The notes beneath the pieces are model-generated. The model was not told the origin of the DNA, searched no databases, and saw only the letters and a program-made list of their open reading frames with translations. Positions 1-8,291 of a DNA stretch of 64,000 nt are shown here, piece after piece; the stretch's first letter is position 1; every line of letters starts with the position of its first letter. Made by a program: the position numbers and the translations under genes. Source of the stretch: Mageeibacillus sp. UBA4314 (GTDB lineage Bacteria; Bacillota; Clostridia; Saccharofermentanales; Saccharofermentanaceae); NCBI GenBank assembly GCA_002394605.1, contig DGUI01000018.1:44144-108143 (forward strand), written 5' to 3'.

Positions 1-280
1 AGATTTCTAAATACTGAGGAGTATCACCAATCTCTTTCGCCACCTGATTAACGGAACGTGCATTTTCGAACTGTAACATTATATGAATATGGTCTTCTGC
101 AGCCGTGAGACCGTCTTCCTTCAAGTCTTTATCATGCAATATGCAAGCAATTCGTTTTGGTTTTAATACATCTTTTATGCGCGTATATATTTCTTCAACG
201 CTCATATTGTCAGGCAGATATGACACTTTCTGAGAATACATGAAGTTGCGAAATTTCTTCGCTTGTTTGCCCTTAGGCAT
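1..280 (-). CDS. Rep_2-type rolling-circle replication initiator / relaxase, partial
   Basis: The first 93 codons are present; the 3' part lies beyond the left edge. The start is fixed by a GGGGGTGG ribosome site just upstream of ATG at 280. The peptide opens with a basic stretch (MPKGKQAKKFRNF) and then shows an HDKD motif and DHIHIML, the HUH metal-binding motif of rolling-circle initiators of the pMV158 RepB (Rep_2) family. Such proteins nick an origin through a tyrosine that should lie in the missing part. In integrative elements of Firmicutes, Rep_2 proteins occur with TcpA-type coupling proteins, and such a gene is directly upstream here, so this is probably the element's initiator/relaxase. 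A plasmid Rep stranded in the chromosome is the alternative. Confidence 0.75.
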   Translation of the reverse strand, partial: MPKGKQAKKFRNFMYSQKVSYLPDNMSVEEIYTRIKDVLKPKRIACILHDKDLKEDGLTAAEDHIHIMLQFENARSVNQVAKEIGDTPQYLEI

Positions 281-343
281 TGTGCCACCCCCTTTCATTT
301 CTCTAGCATTAATTTTGTTGAACTGACACACTTTTTAAATTGT

Positions 344-372
344 GCGGGGGTAATAACAAGCCCTACCCCCGC
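344..372. repeat. 9-bp perfect inverted repeat between rep and tcpA-like genes
   Basis: GCGGGGGTA at 344-352 is followed by its exact complement TACCCCCGC at 364-372 around an 11-nt loop. It lies in the 144-bp gap between the pump gene and rep. It could end the pump-gene transcript's neighbour or be the Rep nick hairpin. There is no U-tract typical of a terminator on either side, which leaves an origin role open. Confidence 0.5.
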
Positions 373-424
373 GATTTATAAGGCTTTGCGGTTATAAGAC
401 ACCGACACAGCACAGCGTTACGCG

Positions 425-1960
425 CTACGCACTCGCACCTTCGCAATCCGCTCCTACGCACTCGTTTGCTACGCTCGCTCCGCTTGCTTCGCGCGTCGCG
501 GCTTCGCAACTCGTTGCTTCGGAGCTCCTTGCTTCTGTACTCGTAGCTTCGCGCTCCACGCCATGCTTGTCGGTGTCGTCATAATACAACGATAACAACT
601 TGGATAAGGCTCCGTACTCTCCAAACTCAAGGCGCGGGAATTTAATAAAACTAATTTTGTTATTTATGCCATCGTCAGCACTAAACCAGGCGTCTCCAGC
701 AGAGTATTGACGCTCTCTCATTACACTCAAAGCTTCACTACTCCACAAATATCTTGCTTCATCCATAGATGGCTTAAAAAGCATCCTGATTCCACAAGCA
801 TTGTTAACTGCACTTTCTAGACCTCCTGTGCCAACTGATGCTTCTGCGACCGAAATAATCAAAAAACATCCAGCCGAAGCTCCTTGCGTAGCTATTTGTC
901 GCAACAGACCTTGAAAATCCGCAAGACTGTAATCAGGCCTGTCTTTCGACGCTTTCTTTGGAAACATATCACTGATACTGACAAATTCGTCTAGGAAGAG
1001 TACGGAAGGCTTCATGCCCACTTCAAACCACTTTACAGCCTTACCTTGTGACTTGCAGAATTCATTAATCTTTCTTTGCCTTTCTACTCTTACCAGATTA
1101 AATTCCCTGATTGCATTCAAAATATGCTCAACGCTTCCATCTGGAGCAGGGGAGAGAACATGAGGACAAAGACTTAGCTCAGCTGATTTAGGATCTACGA
1201 TAATAACCCTAGAACCAAAATCATCTCGTCCTAATTTCAAAATCGGTAACAAGAACACTGAGATAATCGCAGTTGTCTTTCCTGAACGGCTACGCCCTGC
1301 CACAATAGCCGAACTATTCAAAACACGAGAATAATCGATATATACATCGTTTCTTATGTATCTCTTAGTTAGATGAACAGGAATATCAGCTAAAGATGAA
1401 TATACACTTTGCTGGTAGTAACTTATTACCACATTTTCAATGTAGTAATTTACGTATCTACCGGATAAGTCTTCATCTTTTGCAACAACCGCATAATCAG
1501 CATACTTATTTCTTAGACAACAAGATATAAATGTTTCCAAACTACTCACATCATCAAAATTCGCAGATATACAATCAATTCTAATCTTAAAGCCTTTTTC
1601 CGTTTTGCTTACTTCAACAGAAGGTTCGATTTCTCCATCCTTCAAATGAAGAGGATTTCCATAGCTGGAATCGCACAACGTTCTGCGAATAACATATTTA
1701 ATGTCGCGTCTTGCGCTTCGACAAGTTTTTTCAATAATTGACATCAAAAACACCAATCCCGATAAAACTGCAAAAAACGTAGTAATTCCTGAAAAATTAA
1801 TTTCATAATCCCACCCAAACGAACAGACAATACTTGAGGCAAGAAGTTCAATAGCCTTTGTAATTCCTGCGAAGAGAAGGAGCACCACTCCGAAGAGTAT
1901 AATCTTCGGAGTGGGCGAGCAGTATCGTAAAGATGCATCTCTACGCCAACCACTCATCAT
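425..1960 (-). CDS. TcpA/FtsK-like DNA translocase (coupling protein) of a mobile element
   Basis: About 510 residues. Two hydrophobic helices at roughly residues 19-42 and 58-77 anchor the protein. The motor domain follows, with Walker A GRSRSGKTT near residue 223 and Walker B VLFLDEF near 321. This matches TcpA/Orf21-type FtsK/HerA ATPases, which pump or hand over DNA during conjugation of Tn916-like and mobilizable elements. The reading frame could begin at GTG 1963, but AGGAG at 1966-1970 is better spaced for ATG 1960 or 1957. It overlaps the stop of the upstream gene, so the two are translationally coupled. The C-terminus is odd: from about residue 470 it is a low-complexity Glu/Ala/Ser/Thr tail built on a 15-bp DNA repeat. 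Confidence 0.85.
   Translation of the reverse strand: MMSGWRRDASLRYCSPTPKIILFGVVLLLFAGITKAIELLASSIVCSFGWDYEINFSGITTFFAVLSGLVFLMSIIEKTCRSARRDIKYVIRRTLCDSSYGNPLHLKDGEIEPSVEVSKTEKGFKIRIDCISANFDDVSSLETFISCCLRNKYADYAVVAKDEDLSGRYVNYYIENVVISYYQQSVYSSLADIPVHLTKRYIRNDVYIDYSRVLNSSAIVAGRSRSGKTTAIISVFLLPILKLGRDDFGSRVIIVDPKSAELSLCPHVLSPAPDGSVEHILNAIREFNLVRVERQRKINEFCKSQGKAVKWFEVGMKPSVLFLDEFVSISDMFPKKASKDRPDYSLADFQGLLRQIATQGASAGCFLIISVAEASVGTGGLESAVNNACGIRMLFKPSMDEARYLWSSEALSVMRERQYSAGDAWFSADDGINNKISFIKFPRLEFGEYGALSKLLSLYYDDTDKHGVEREATSTEARSSEATSCEAATREASGASVANECVGADCEGASA
476..550 (-). repeat. Five 15-bp tandem repeats encoding a pentapeptide tail
   Basis: Five in-frame units of about GAAGCAACGAGTTGC encode EATST, EARSS, EATSC, EAATR and EASGA at the end of the translocase. 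Degenerate copies continue towards the stop. The GC content is clearly above that of the surrounding gene. Confidence 0.7.
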
Positions 1961-2313
1961 CACTTCTCCTTGGGAATAACAGCAACAATATCATCGCAAC
2001 GCACACTCAATTGATTTCGATATTCGCCAAATACAGAAGCGATAATATTACCCTTAGGTACAACCCTTGTTTCAATAGGAATATTTACATCCTTAGAAAC
2101 CTTAAAAGAAATCTTTTCAAAGCGATTAGTAAATTCTTCGCCATCCTTAAACTTATAAACTGTATTATCGGTTGCTATAACGCAATCAACTTTCGTTCCA
2201 AGATGAGCTTTTGTATCAAAATCTACATACTCACTAATGCCAGTAACAAAGAATGTTTTGCCTTCTGCAAAAGCATCCCAATCAAACTTTATAAACTGAT
2301 TCAAACCTTTCAT
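1960..2313 (-). CDS. Small mobile-element protein of unknown function
   Basis: 117 residues with no signal peptide or membrane segment. The sequence alternates short hydrophobic and charged stretches and looks all-beta; it ends DDIVAVIPKEK. I do not recognise the family with confidence. The position just upstream of a TcpA-like gene is where Tn916 carries its small Orf22/Orf23 (DUF961) proteins, and the C-terminal DDIV stretch is vaguely similar. GGAGG lies just upstream of ATG 2313. The start overlaps the previous stop by 4 nt (ATGA), and the end overlaps the translocase start, so three genes form one translationally coupled unit. Confidence 0.6.
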   Translation of the reverse strand: MKGLNQFIKFDWDAFAEGKTFFVTGISEYVDFDTKAHLGTKVDCVIATDNTVYKFKDGEEFTNRFEKISFKVSKDVNIPIETRVVPKGNIIASVFGEYRNQLSVRCDDIVAVIPKEK

Positions 2314-2711
2314 TTCTCTTTACCTCCATTCTCAATATGTCCGTAAATAATAAACTCACCAATCTCACCGAATTCTCTGGATAGCTCACTACAAAGAGCC
2401 TCAACATCACACATGAAATCGTATGCATCATACTTTTTGCATCTGTATTCACATGCTTTAGCGTCGAGATTACAGACCGTTAATCCATTTACTCCAATTC
2501 CATTTAGCAACTCGTACAATGAATCACGATCTTCATCAGATGCCTCATATAAAGCCAGACACTTATCATAGCTATATTGATTCTTGATGGTTTCTATACC
2601 ATTTTTGATGCGCAATTCCATTTCAGATTTGCTTGGTCGAATTGAATCTGCTTTTTTCTTGCGAGATTCATTCAGTTTAAGAATGATGATTTTTGCACCT
2701 TCATTTTTCAT
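2310..2711 (-). CDS. Hypothetical protein, first gene of the element operon
   Basis: 133 residues, soluble and mixed-charge, with a lysine-rich N-terminal region (SRKKKADSIRPSKSEME) and a Cys-containing middle. No family is recognised. GGAGG lies 7 nt before ATG 2711, a strong start. It leads a leftward operon with the 117-residue protein, the translocase and, after a hairpin gap, rep. It diverges from the rightward gene at 2921, so the 209-bp gap between them should hold both promoters. Confidence 0.6.
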   Translation of the reverse strand: MKNEGAKIIILKLNESRKKKADSIRPSKSEMELRIKNGIETIKNQYSYDKCLALYEASDEDRDSLYELLNGIGVNGLTVCNLDAKACEYRCKKYDAYDFMCDVEALCSELSREFGEIGEFIIYGHIENGGKEK

Positions 2712-2870
2712 GATGGTTACCTCCGTTTATGATTTCTATCCCAGTTGCAACTGATGAAGGTATCTTACCCCAAGTTATGGGGCGTATTCAAAGAAAACTC
2801 ATTTAAGAGAAAAGCGATTGATAAAACACGATAATGCTTGATATATAAAGCTTTGTGCATATAATTAAAG

Positions 2871-2900
2871 AAGGGGCGGTGATATAGAAAAAGGGGCGGT
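2871..2900 (+). repeat. Direct repeat AAGGGGCGGT x2 in a divergent promoter region
   Basis: AAGGGGCGGT occurs at 2871-2880 and again at 2891-2900, exactly 20 bp (two helical turns) apart, just before the ribosome site of the gene at 2921. The same gap also has a small inverted repeat (CCCCA-N5-TGGGG, 2768-2782). Spacing and position suggest a regulator operator. Confidence 0.45.
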
Positions 2901-2920
2901 AGCCTCAAAAGGAGATTTAT

Positions 2921-3727
2921 ATGTCTAAAGATATTTATGATGAACTGTTTAACTTTTATTGCATAAGAAGAAATAGGGATAATATCAGAAATATTAGAAG
3001 GACTATAAGAGAACGTCTAAAGAAAGAATACCCTTCAAAGACATGGGATGAACTTGATGATTATCAAAAACACAAATTCAAAGTCTATGTCATGAAGGAT
3101 TATTTACTAGAGCAATCTGGAAATAGAGATAAAGCCAATAAGAATCTCAAAGAAGCATACAACGAGTTGTTTGAGGCTTATGAGGTCGTAGGTGAGCATA
3201 ATAAGACCTATGAAACATTACACAAACAATACTTCAATGAATCGGATTCAGACGAAATACAGAAAGCGTCGTATAAAGAATACTGTTACGAACTCCGCAA
3301 TATGTTTCCTGATGAACAAATTCCCAGCTTCGACGAATGGAAAAAGCACCCATTAAGGCTTTATGATATTCAACAAGAAAAGCTTCATGATGAATTAAAA
3401 GCTTATCAAAACAAAAACTACAATAATACTAAGCAAGTCCCACAAGATAAAATAGACCATGTTGTCTTAGAATGCGTCGTAAAGGTAATTGAAGATAAAT
3501 TGAAAACCGAGATAAACATAGACGATATAACGCATTGTTTAGAAGCATCTTTTTATACAGATATTATTGAGAGCAACAAGCAATCCATTACTAAACCTGC
3601 ACTATCGTCTGAAAAAGAGAATCCCATAAACGATACAATGCTTAAGAGTTATGACATAATTGAATCAATAAAGAGGCTTAATAAACTTGATTTCATTTCA
3701 CCAGCAGAGGATAAGAAGCAAAAATAA
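2921..3727 (+). CDS. Hypothetical protein of the accessory region
   Basis: 268 residues, very rich in Lys, Glu, Asn and Tyr, predicted mostly helical, with no signal peptide or membrane segment. An AGGAG ribosome site lies 6 nt before ATG 2921. No domain is recognised. It is strongly AT-rich, like the neighbouring restriction genes and unlike the chromosome after 11.6 kb. It is transcribed against the mod-res pair and ends 75 bp before the res stop. Element cargo or an element regulator are both possible. Confidence 0.6.
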   Translation: MSKDIYDELFNFYCIRRNRDNIRNIRRTIRERLKKEYPSKTWDELDDYQKHKFKVYVMKDYLLEQSGNRDKANKNLKEAYNELFEAYEVVGEHNKTYETLHKQYFNESDSDEIQKASYKEYCYELRNMFPDEQIPSFDEWKKHPLRLYDIQQEKLHDELKAYQNKNYNNTKQVPQDKIDHVVLECVVKVIEDKLKTEINIDDITHCLEASFYTDIIESNKQSITKPALSSEKENPINDTMLKSYDIIESIKRLNKLDFISPAEDKKQK

Positions 3728-3802
3728 TATGCAGCCTCATTACTATTTGAAGTAAAGAGGGTGCATATTACTGATGCATACTTTATTACTAAGAAAAATA
3801 AA

Positions 3803-6070
3803 TCAACTTCTGTCAGGATCAATAGAGATAAAATTCTCTATTGGCTTCCATACGTTACTATTCAATACGTTTTCATCCCACTCAGTATTCGACATATAAA
3901 TCTGAGAACCGACAGCACGAACAAAACCCCATTTGATATTACTATATTTCTTAGCATACTCCTTCAACGCATCAAACTTCTTACCGGCATATCCATCAAT
4001 ATTGTTCGAACTACCATCAGCAGTCATACCACCTTTTGCCTCTATAACCCAAACGCTACCATCCTTTGTTTGAATGATATAGTCAGGATAGAAATGGCTT
4101 CTCCTGAACGCTTTGCGATAGACAATACCAAAGTATTCATCACCCTTGTCGCCGTTCTTATAAACATACTCCACGGACTGACTGTTATCATCGCACCATT
4201 TTTCAAAAGCTATCTCCGTGCATGTTCTGTTAGGAGAAATCAGAATATTATTTCCATATCCTTCAAAAACATTAGTTCCAAGAATCTTTGTAGCAGCTAT
4301 CTTCTTATGCTGTTTGTAATACTGATATGCAGGAATATGCCATTCTTTTTCCAGAACATCCGTTTCTTTAACATCAGAAATCTTGCTTTCGTCGATCTGA
4401 CTGAACAACTCAACAAGCTTATCTCTATTATTAACAAGGAAGGCATTATACTCTCTGAGAGACATATCATCTAAGAGCTTATTCTGTCTTTCAAACTCTT
4501 TCTCTTCTTCCGAGAACAATGACATCTGCATATCCATCGGGCCGAAAAGAATTCTCAACGCATTATTTGATATGTTCTCGTCGATACCGATAGCTCTTGC
4601 AATCTTACGCTTAGCATCTCTGATGATAAAACCATCATCATGGTTATTAATCTGATGCTCGCCACCAAAGATTGAATTAAGCTTAGTCATATCATGGGTA
4701 GTTCTTGCAACACCTTCAATAGCGGATGTCTTAAGCTTAGTACCAAACACATACCCTTTACTTACCTCCATTTCGCGCTTATCAAGTCTACCGTCGCCAT
4801 TCAAATCGCATTCTGTAAGCATCTGGTCACGGACTACCTTAACAACCGCTTCGGGATTAACAGAGATTCTGTCATTACCATCAAGCAATTCTCTCGTAAG
4901 CGTAATATCGGGAGCCGACATCTTTTTCTTATATTGATATGTATAGAAGCTGTCAGTAACGCTGGAAGTTAATCCTTCTGAGAACTCGCTATCAAGAGTG
5001 TAAAGGTAACAGCAATCCAGCAAATCATTGTCATAATGCTTTCTTTCAGGCATTCTGCGAATTCTTCCAACAGTCTGAATATTGAATCTTTCAGTACCTC
5101 CTTCACGGAGCTTAACGAGAATCTTTGCACGAGGGCAATCCCATCCAGTAGCAATAGCCTGCTTGAAGAGCAAGAATCTATATTCTCCGTTGAGCTTAGT
5201 TATTTCTTCGGGATTATCTGGATGGTCTCCAGAAAACCACGATGCAACAAAGCCTGATGATTCAGGATATCCCATATCAGAAAGAGCTTGCTTTACTCGG
5301 TCTATCCATTCAGGATATCCATTGGGGAACTGTATAACCACAAGCGGATTGACATCAATTCCAAACTTCTCATATTCTGCCTTGATGGCTTTGCGTTTGT
5401 TATCAGCCATTTCAAGAAGCATCAAATCATCATCTAAGTTATTATTTTCCTGTATAGCCTGAGTAACACCCTCATTAACCGAAATACCCATGGCAATCAA
5501 TCCAGCGCTAATTACATCATCATCGGTAATTGTTTCAACATGATCTGCGACAGTAACAGGTGTCGCAGAAATTCTTAAAACATGAACTGGATTAATATTT
5601 GCTATATATTGATTAGCCGTATCACGATATTTGTGTTCTTCATCAATAAGCATGAAGATATTGATATTAGAGTTATGGCAAGCATATATTTTGGACATGA
5701 AGTCCTTATGCTCACCCTCTTTTAAAACAACATTAGATTTACTATTAATCTTATCCCAGTTAATAAAGTATACTTGTCCTTTGGGGTCTGGTTCACTAAT
5801 AAACGAATACACATCTCCATAAGGAATACCCGAGGTCAATTCCTCAAAACTATCCTGAGACTGTTTATGCAATCCGCCTGCACCAGGACACAACCAAAGA
5901 AAAACAGTATTAGGATTTTCATCCAAATAATCATCAATAAACTTACAAACCATGACGGTTTTGCCTGAACCTGTAGGTGCATATAAAACCATTTCGTGAT
6001 GGTCAGCGCATTTACTTAATAAACTTTCTTCATGTAAAACTTGAAACTTGAAAAGAGTGCCGTTAAACAT
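3803..6070 (-). CDS. res: Type III restriction enzyme, Res subunit
   Basis: 755 residues. Res subunits move or switch along DNA with ATP and cut when two unmethylated sites are sensed. Visible elements: Walker A APTGSGKT (31-38), DEEH box (143-146), helicase motif III SAT (168-170), later SF2 helicase motifs, and a C-terminal PD-(D/E)xK nuclease core (YPDYII ... VIEAKGG) about 75-100 residues from the end. Its ATG shares an A with the mod stop (TAATG), so translation is coupled. An insert at about 421-432 reads DLNGDGRLDKRE, a textbook EF-hand calcium loop, which is unusual for this family. At 755 residues it is shorter than the 900-1000 residues of EcoP1I-type Res but has all key motifs. Confidence 0.9.
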   Translation of the reverse strand: MFNGTLFKFQVLHEESLLSKCADHHEMVLYAPTGSGKTVMVCKFIDDYLDENPNTVFLWLCPGAGGLHKQSQDSFEELTSGIPYGDVYSFISEPDPKGQVYFINWDKINSKSNVVLKEGEHKDFMSKIYACHNSNINIFMLIDEEHKYRDTANQYIANINPVHVLRISATPVTVADHVETITDDDVISAGLIAMGISVNEGVTQAIQENNNLDDDLMLLEMADNKRKAIKAEYEKFGIDVNPLVVIQFPNGYPEWIDRVKQALSDMGYPESSGFVASWFSGDHPDNPEEITKLNGEYRFLLFKQAIATGWDCPRAKILVKLREGGTERFNIQTVGRIRRMPERKHYDNDLLDCCYLYTLDSEFSEGLTSSVTDSFYTYQYKKKMSAPDITLTRELLDGNDRISVNPEAVVKVVRDQMLTECDLNGDGRLDKREMEVSKGYVFGTKLKTSAIEGVARTTHDMTKLNSIFGGEHQINNHDDGFIIRDAKRKIARAIGIDENISNNALRILFGPMDMQMSLFSEEEKEFERQNKLLDDMSLREYNAFLVNNRDKLVELFSQIDESKISDVKETDVLEKEWHIPAYQYYKQHKKIAATKILGTNVFEGYGNNILISPNRTCTEIAFEKWCDDNSQSVEYVYKNGDKGDEYFGIVYRKAFRRSHFYPDYIIQTKDGSVWVIEAKGGMTADGSSNNIDGYAGKKFDALKEYAKKYSNIKWGFVRAVGSQIYMSNTEWDENVLNSNVWKPIENFISIDPDRS

Positions 6071-7992
6071 TATTCAGCCACCTCCTTTAATTCTTGCCCA
6101 AAGAATTCTCTCGGAATATACTTGAATCCTTTGTTCTTAAGCATTTTCATCTCATCAGCGTTTAGAATTATATTCTGATTAAGCCAAATGTTTTCAACTT
6201 TCTCATACAAAACAGGGTCGAGGATATTTTTCCTAACATCATCTTTATTAAGCAAGATTACATTCTTTTCACCATCTATTTCAATAGCGTTTTGCAGCTC
6301 TATCATTTCCTTGATGTGTAAACACAAAGCATTGCTCAATAAGTAATCATCAGGTTTTCGAGGAGTCCAATCACATTTAAAATACTTTACATTTTCAATG
6401 AACCCATCTGACATCGGTATATCACTACCTAAATATGTACCCTTAATAGGCTTGCCATTTACATCCGTACCTTCTATAAAACACTTAATTCTCGGCCATG
6501 TTACAGCTTGCGCAATTCCCTTGGCTTCCCATTCAGCATCGCCTTTATGGACATTTCTCTTTTCAAACTCTTTTTGTTCTTCTTCACTTATCTCGTTATT
6601 AGTAACAAGTATAGTATGTCGATTTCCACCTAATTCTGCATTTAATAAATTAACTGCGTGCATCGTAGTTCCTGAACCTGCAAAGAAATCAAGAATAACG
6701 GCATCTGGTTTATCCTCTACGAAGAATCTAATTACATCATGAACTGCATACAATGATTTAGGAAATGAGAAAATTTTCGTATCAAACACTCTTTTTAACA
6801 AAGAAGCGCCTTGTTCTCTGGCACTATGACTGGATATTCTCCATTGCGTGCCGGGAATGAAAGGCGCGCCTTCATCCTGAGCATCGCTTAAAATCACGGT
6901 GCCATACTTATCCTTGCCAAGAACTTTAAACAGTCCACTTTCGACCTTTTGACGTTCACCCTCAGCTAAATACTGCGCAACGTATCCCCATTTTTTGGAA
7001 TAAGTCACCTTAATATACCCTTTATCCAATAACGTTTTGATGCTATCTTGGCTTATCTGCCAGCATCCTTCGTCTCCGTTTGGCTTTAATGGCCAAATAG
7101 TTATGCATCCCTGTTGTTGAAGGATATCATCAGCATGTAATTCAACAGGCAACGAATCACCTGTTCCTATCACATGGGAACCATCTTCACTCAAATAAAT
7201 AGGATAAAACTGATTCGGAGCATCTGCCCTCGTATCATGTGATCCTTGTCGTCTTATAGGCCTCCAACGAGCAGAATCTTTTCCAGAACTCTTGGCAGTT
7301 AACCACTCTTCACTCAGGGGAAGTTTTTTAGGAACAGATTTTCCGAAACGCAAAATAAAAATGTATTCATCTGTTCTATAGAAATCACCTTCGCGTGCTA
7401 CGCCACTTGGGTTTATAACACTACTAATCATCTGCATATTAGCCTCAGGGAACAATTCTTCTAACAGGCATCCCAGATGAAGATATTCCTTTTCATCAAT
7501 GGTACATATTAATACAGAATCATCTTGATTTAGAAGCCTTTTTGCCATTAACAGGCGTGTTTTCATCATCGAAAGCCATTTGCTATGTCTATATACATCA
7601 TTTCCATCAACATAATCGTTATTATACTTCCAATCACGTGCCCCCGTATTATAAGGCGGGTCGATATATATGCATGATATCTTGCCCCTATGTGTTTTCT
7701 CGAGAAGATATAGAGCTTGTAGATTATCACCCTCAATAATAAAATTCCAAGCTCGGTCTTTGTCTTTACATAACCTTTTTGAATCATCCGCGCAAAAAAC
7801 AGGGATATATTCTTTCAACATATCATCTACAGCTTCAGTATGCTCTTCAAAAACTAAGCCGAATTTCTTATCTTTTAAGTGATTCTCAATCTCATTAAAA
7901 GCTCGAATGGAATCATCATCCGAATGGTCTTTTTTCAACTTTTCAAGAAATGCGAGCATTTGTTCTCGCTTCTGCTTTGTAATATTTGCCAT
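6070..7992 (-). CDS. mod: Type III DNA adenine methyltransferase, Mod subunit
   Basis: 640 residues. Mod recognises the target and methylates adenine N6 using SAM. The catalytic DPPYNTG motif is at 111-117 and the SAM-binding FAGSGTT motif at 437-443. This order (catalytic before SAM motif) is the beta class typical of type III enzymes. The roughly 300 residues between them are the expected target-recognition region. It is the first gene of the mod-res pair, and its stop overlaps the res start. It is AT-rich like the rest of the accessory island. No frameshift or phase-variable repeat is seen, so the system looks intact. Confidence 0.92.
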   Translation of the reverse strand: MANITKQKREQMLAFLEKLKKDHSDDDSIRAFNEIENHLKDKKFGLVFEEHTEAVDDMLKEYIPVFCADDSKRLCKDKDRAWNFIIEGDNLQALYLLEKTHRGKISCIYIDPPYNTGARDWKYNNDYVDGNDVYRHSKWLSMMKTRLLMAKRLLNQDDSVLICTIDEKEYLHLGCLLEELFPEANMQMISSVINPSGVAREGDFYRTDEYIFILRFGKSVPKKLPLSEEWLTAKSSGKDSARWRPIRRQGSHDTRADAPNQFYPIYLSEDGSHVIGTGDSLPVELHADDILQQQGCITIWPLKPNGDEGCWQISQDSIKTLLDKGYIKVTYSKKWGYVAQYLAEGERQKVESGLFKVLGKDKYGTVILSDAQDEGAPFIPGTQWRISSHSAREQGASLLKRVFDTKIFSFPKSLYAVHDVIRFFVEDKPDAVILDFFAGSGTTMHAVNLLNAELGGNRHTILVTNNEISEEEQKEFEKRNVHKGDAEWEAKGIAQAVTWPRIKCFIEGTDVNGKPIKGTYLGSDIPMSDGFIENVKYFKCDWTPRKPDDYLLSNALCLHIKEMIELQNAIEIDGEKNVILLNKDDVRKNILDPVLYEKVENIWLNQNIILNADEMKMLKNKGFKYIPREFFGQELKEVAE

Positions 7993-8058
7993 ATTAAAAC
8001 CCCTAAATATAAGTAATCTTTTATTATATAATAATAGAAGTGCCTATATTCATCAATG

Positions 8059-8087
8059 AAAAAACGGTCAGATTTCAAATCCAACCG
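8059..8087 (-). terminator. Rho-independent terminator, leftward
   Basis: On the minus strand, CGGTTGGATTTG pairs imperfectly with the following AAATCTGACCG and is followed by six U (A-run at 8059-8064). It would stop transcripts coming from the ATPase/phosphatase-fragment side before mod. Confidence 0.5.
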
Positions 8088-8203
8088 CTTCATAATATAA
8101 AAAAGATGTATCGTATCGAACCTTAGTATTTTTTGTTTGACAACAGGCAAACTTGGTTAATTTTTGGTTAATCCTGAGTATAAATACCCGCAATCACCTG
8201 ATT

Positions 8204-8263
8204 TCAGTACCTATCGCAAAAACGGCAGATATTGCCGTGACATACGAACAAAACTTTAATCAT
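8204..8263 (-). pseudogene. Truncated 5' end of a low-molecular-weight protein tyrosine phosphatase gene (copy A)
   Basis: From ATG 8263 the frame reads MIKVLFVCHGNICR, the start and P-loop (CxGNxxR type, here CHGNICR) of LMW tyrosine phosphatases. It then turns into unrelated FCDRY and stops. A full gene would be about 150 codons. An AAGGAAA ribosome site precedes it. A second copy lies at 9732-9824. The break falls inside the P-loop codons, as expected for a recombination crossover point. Confidence 0.7.
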
Positions 8264-8291
8264 ACTTATAATTTTCCTTTCAATTCTCAGC

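Noticed and set aside
3761..4474. Long open frame on the plus strand opposite res
   Set aside because: It lies fully antisense to a res gene with clear helicase and nuclease motifs, has no good ribosome site and looks like no protein family.
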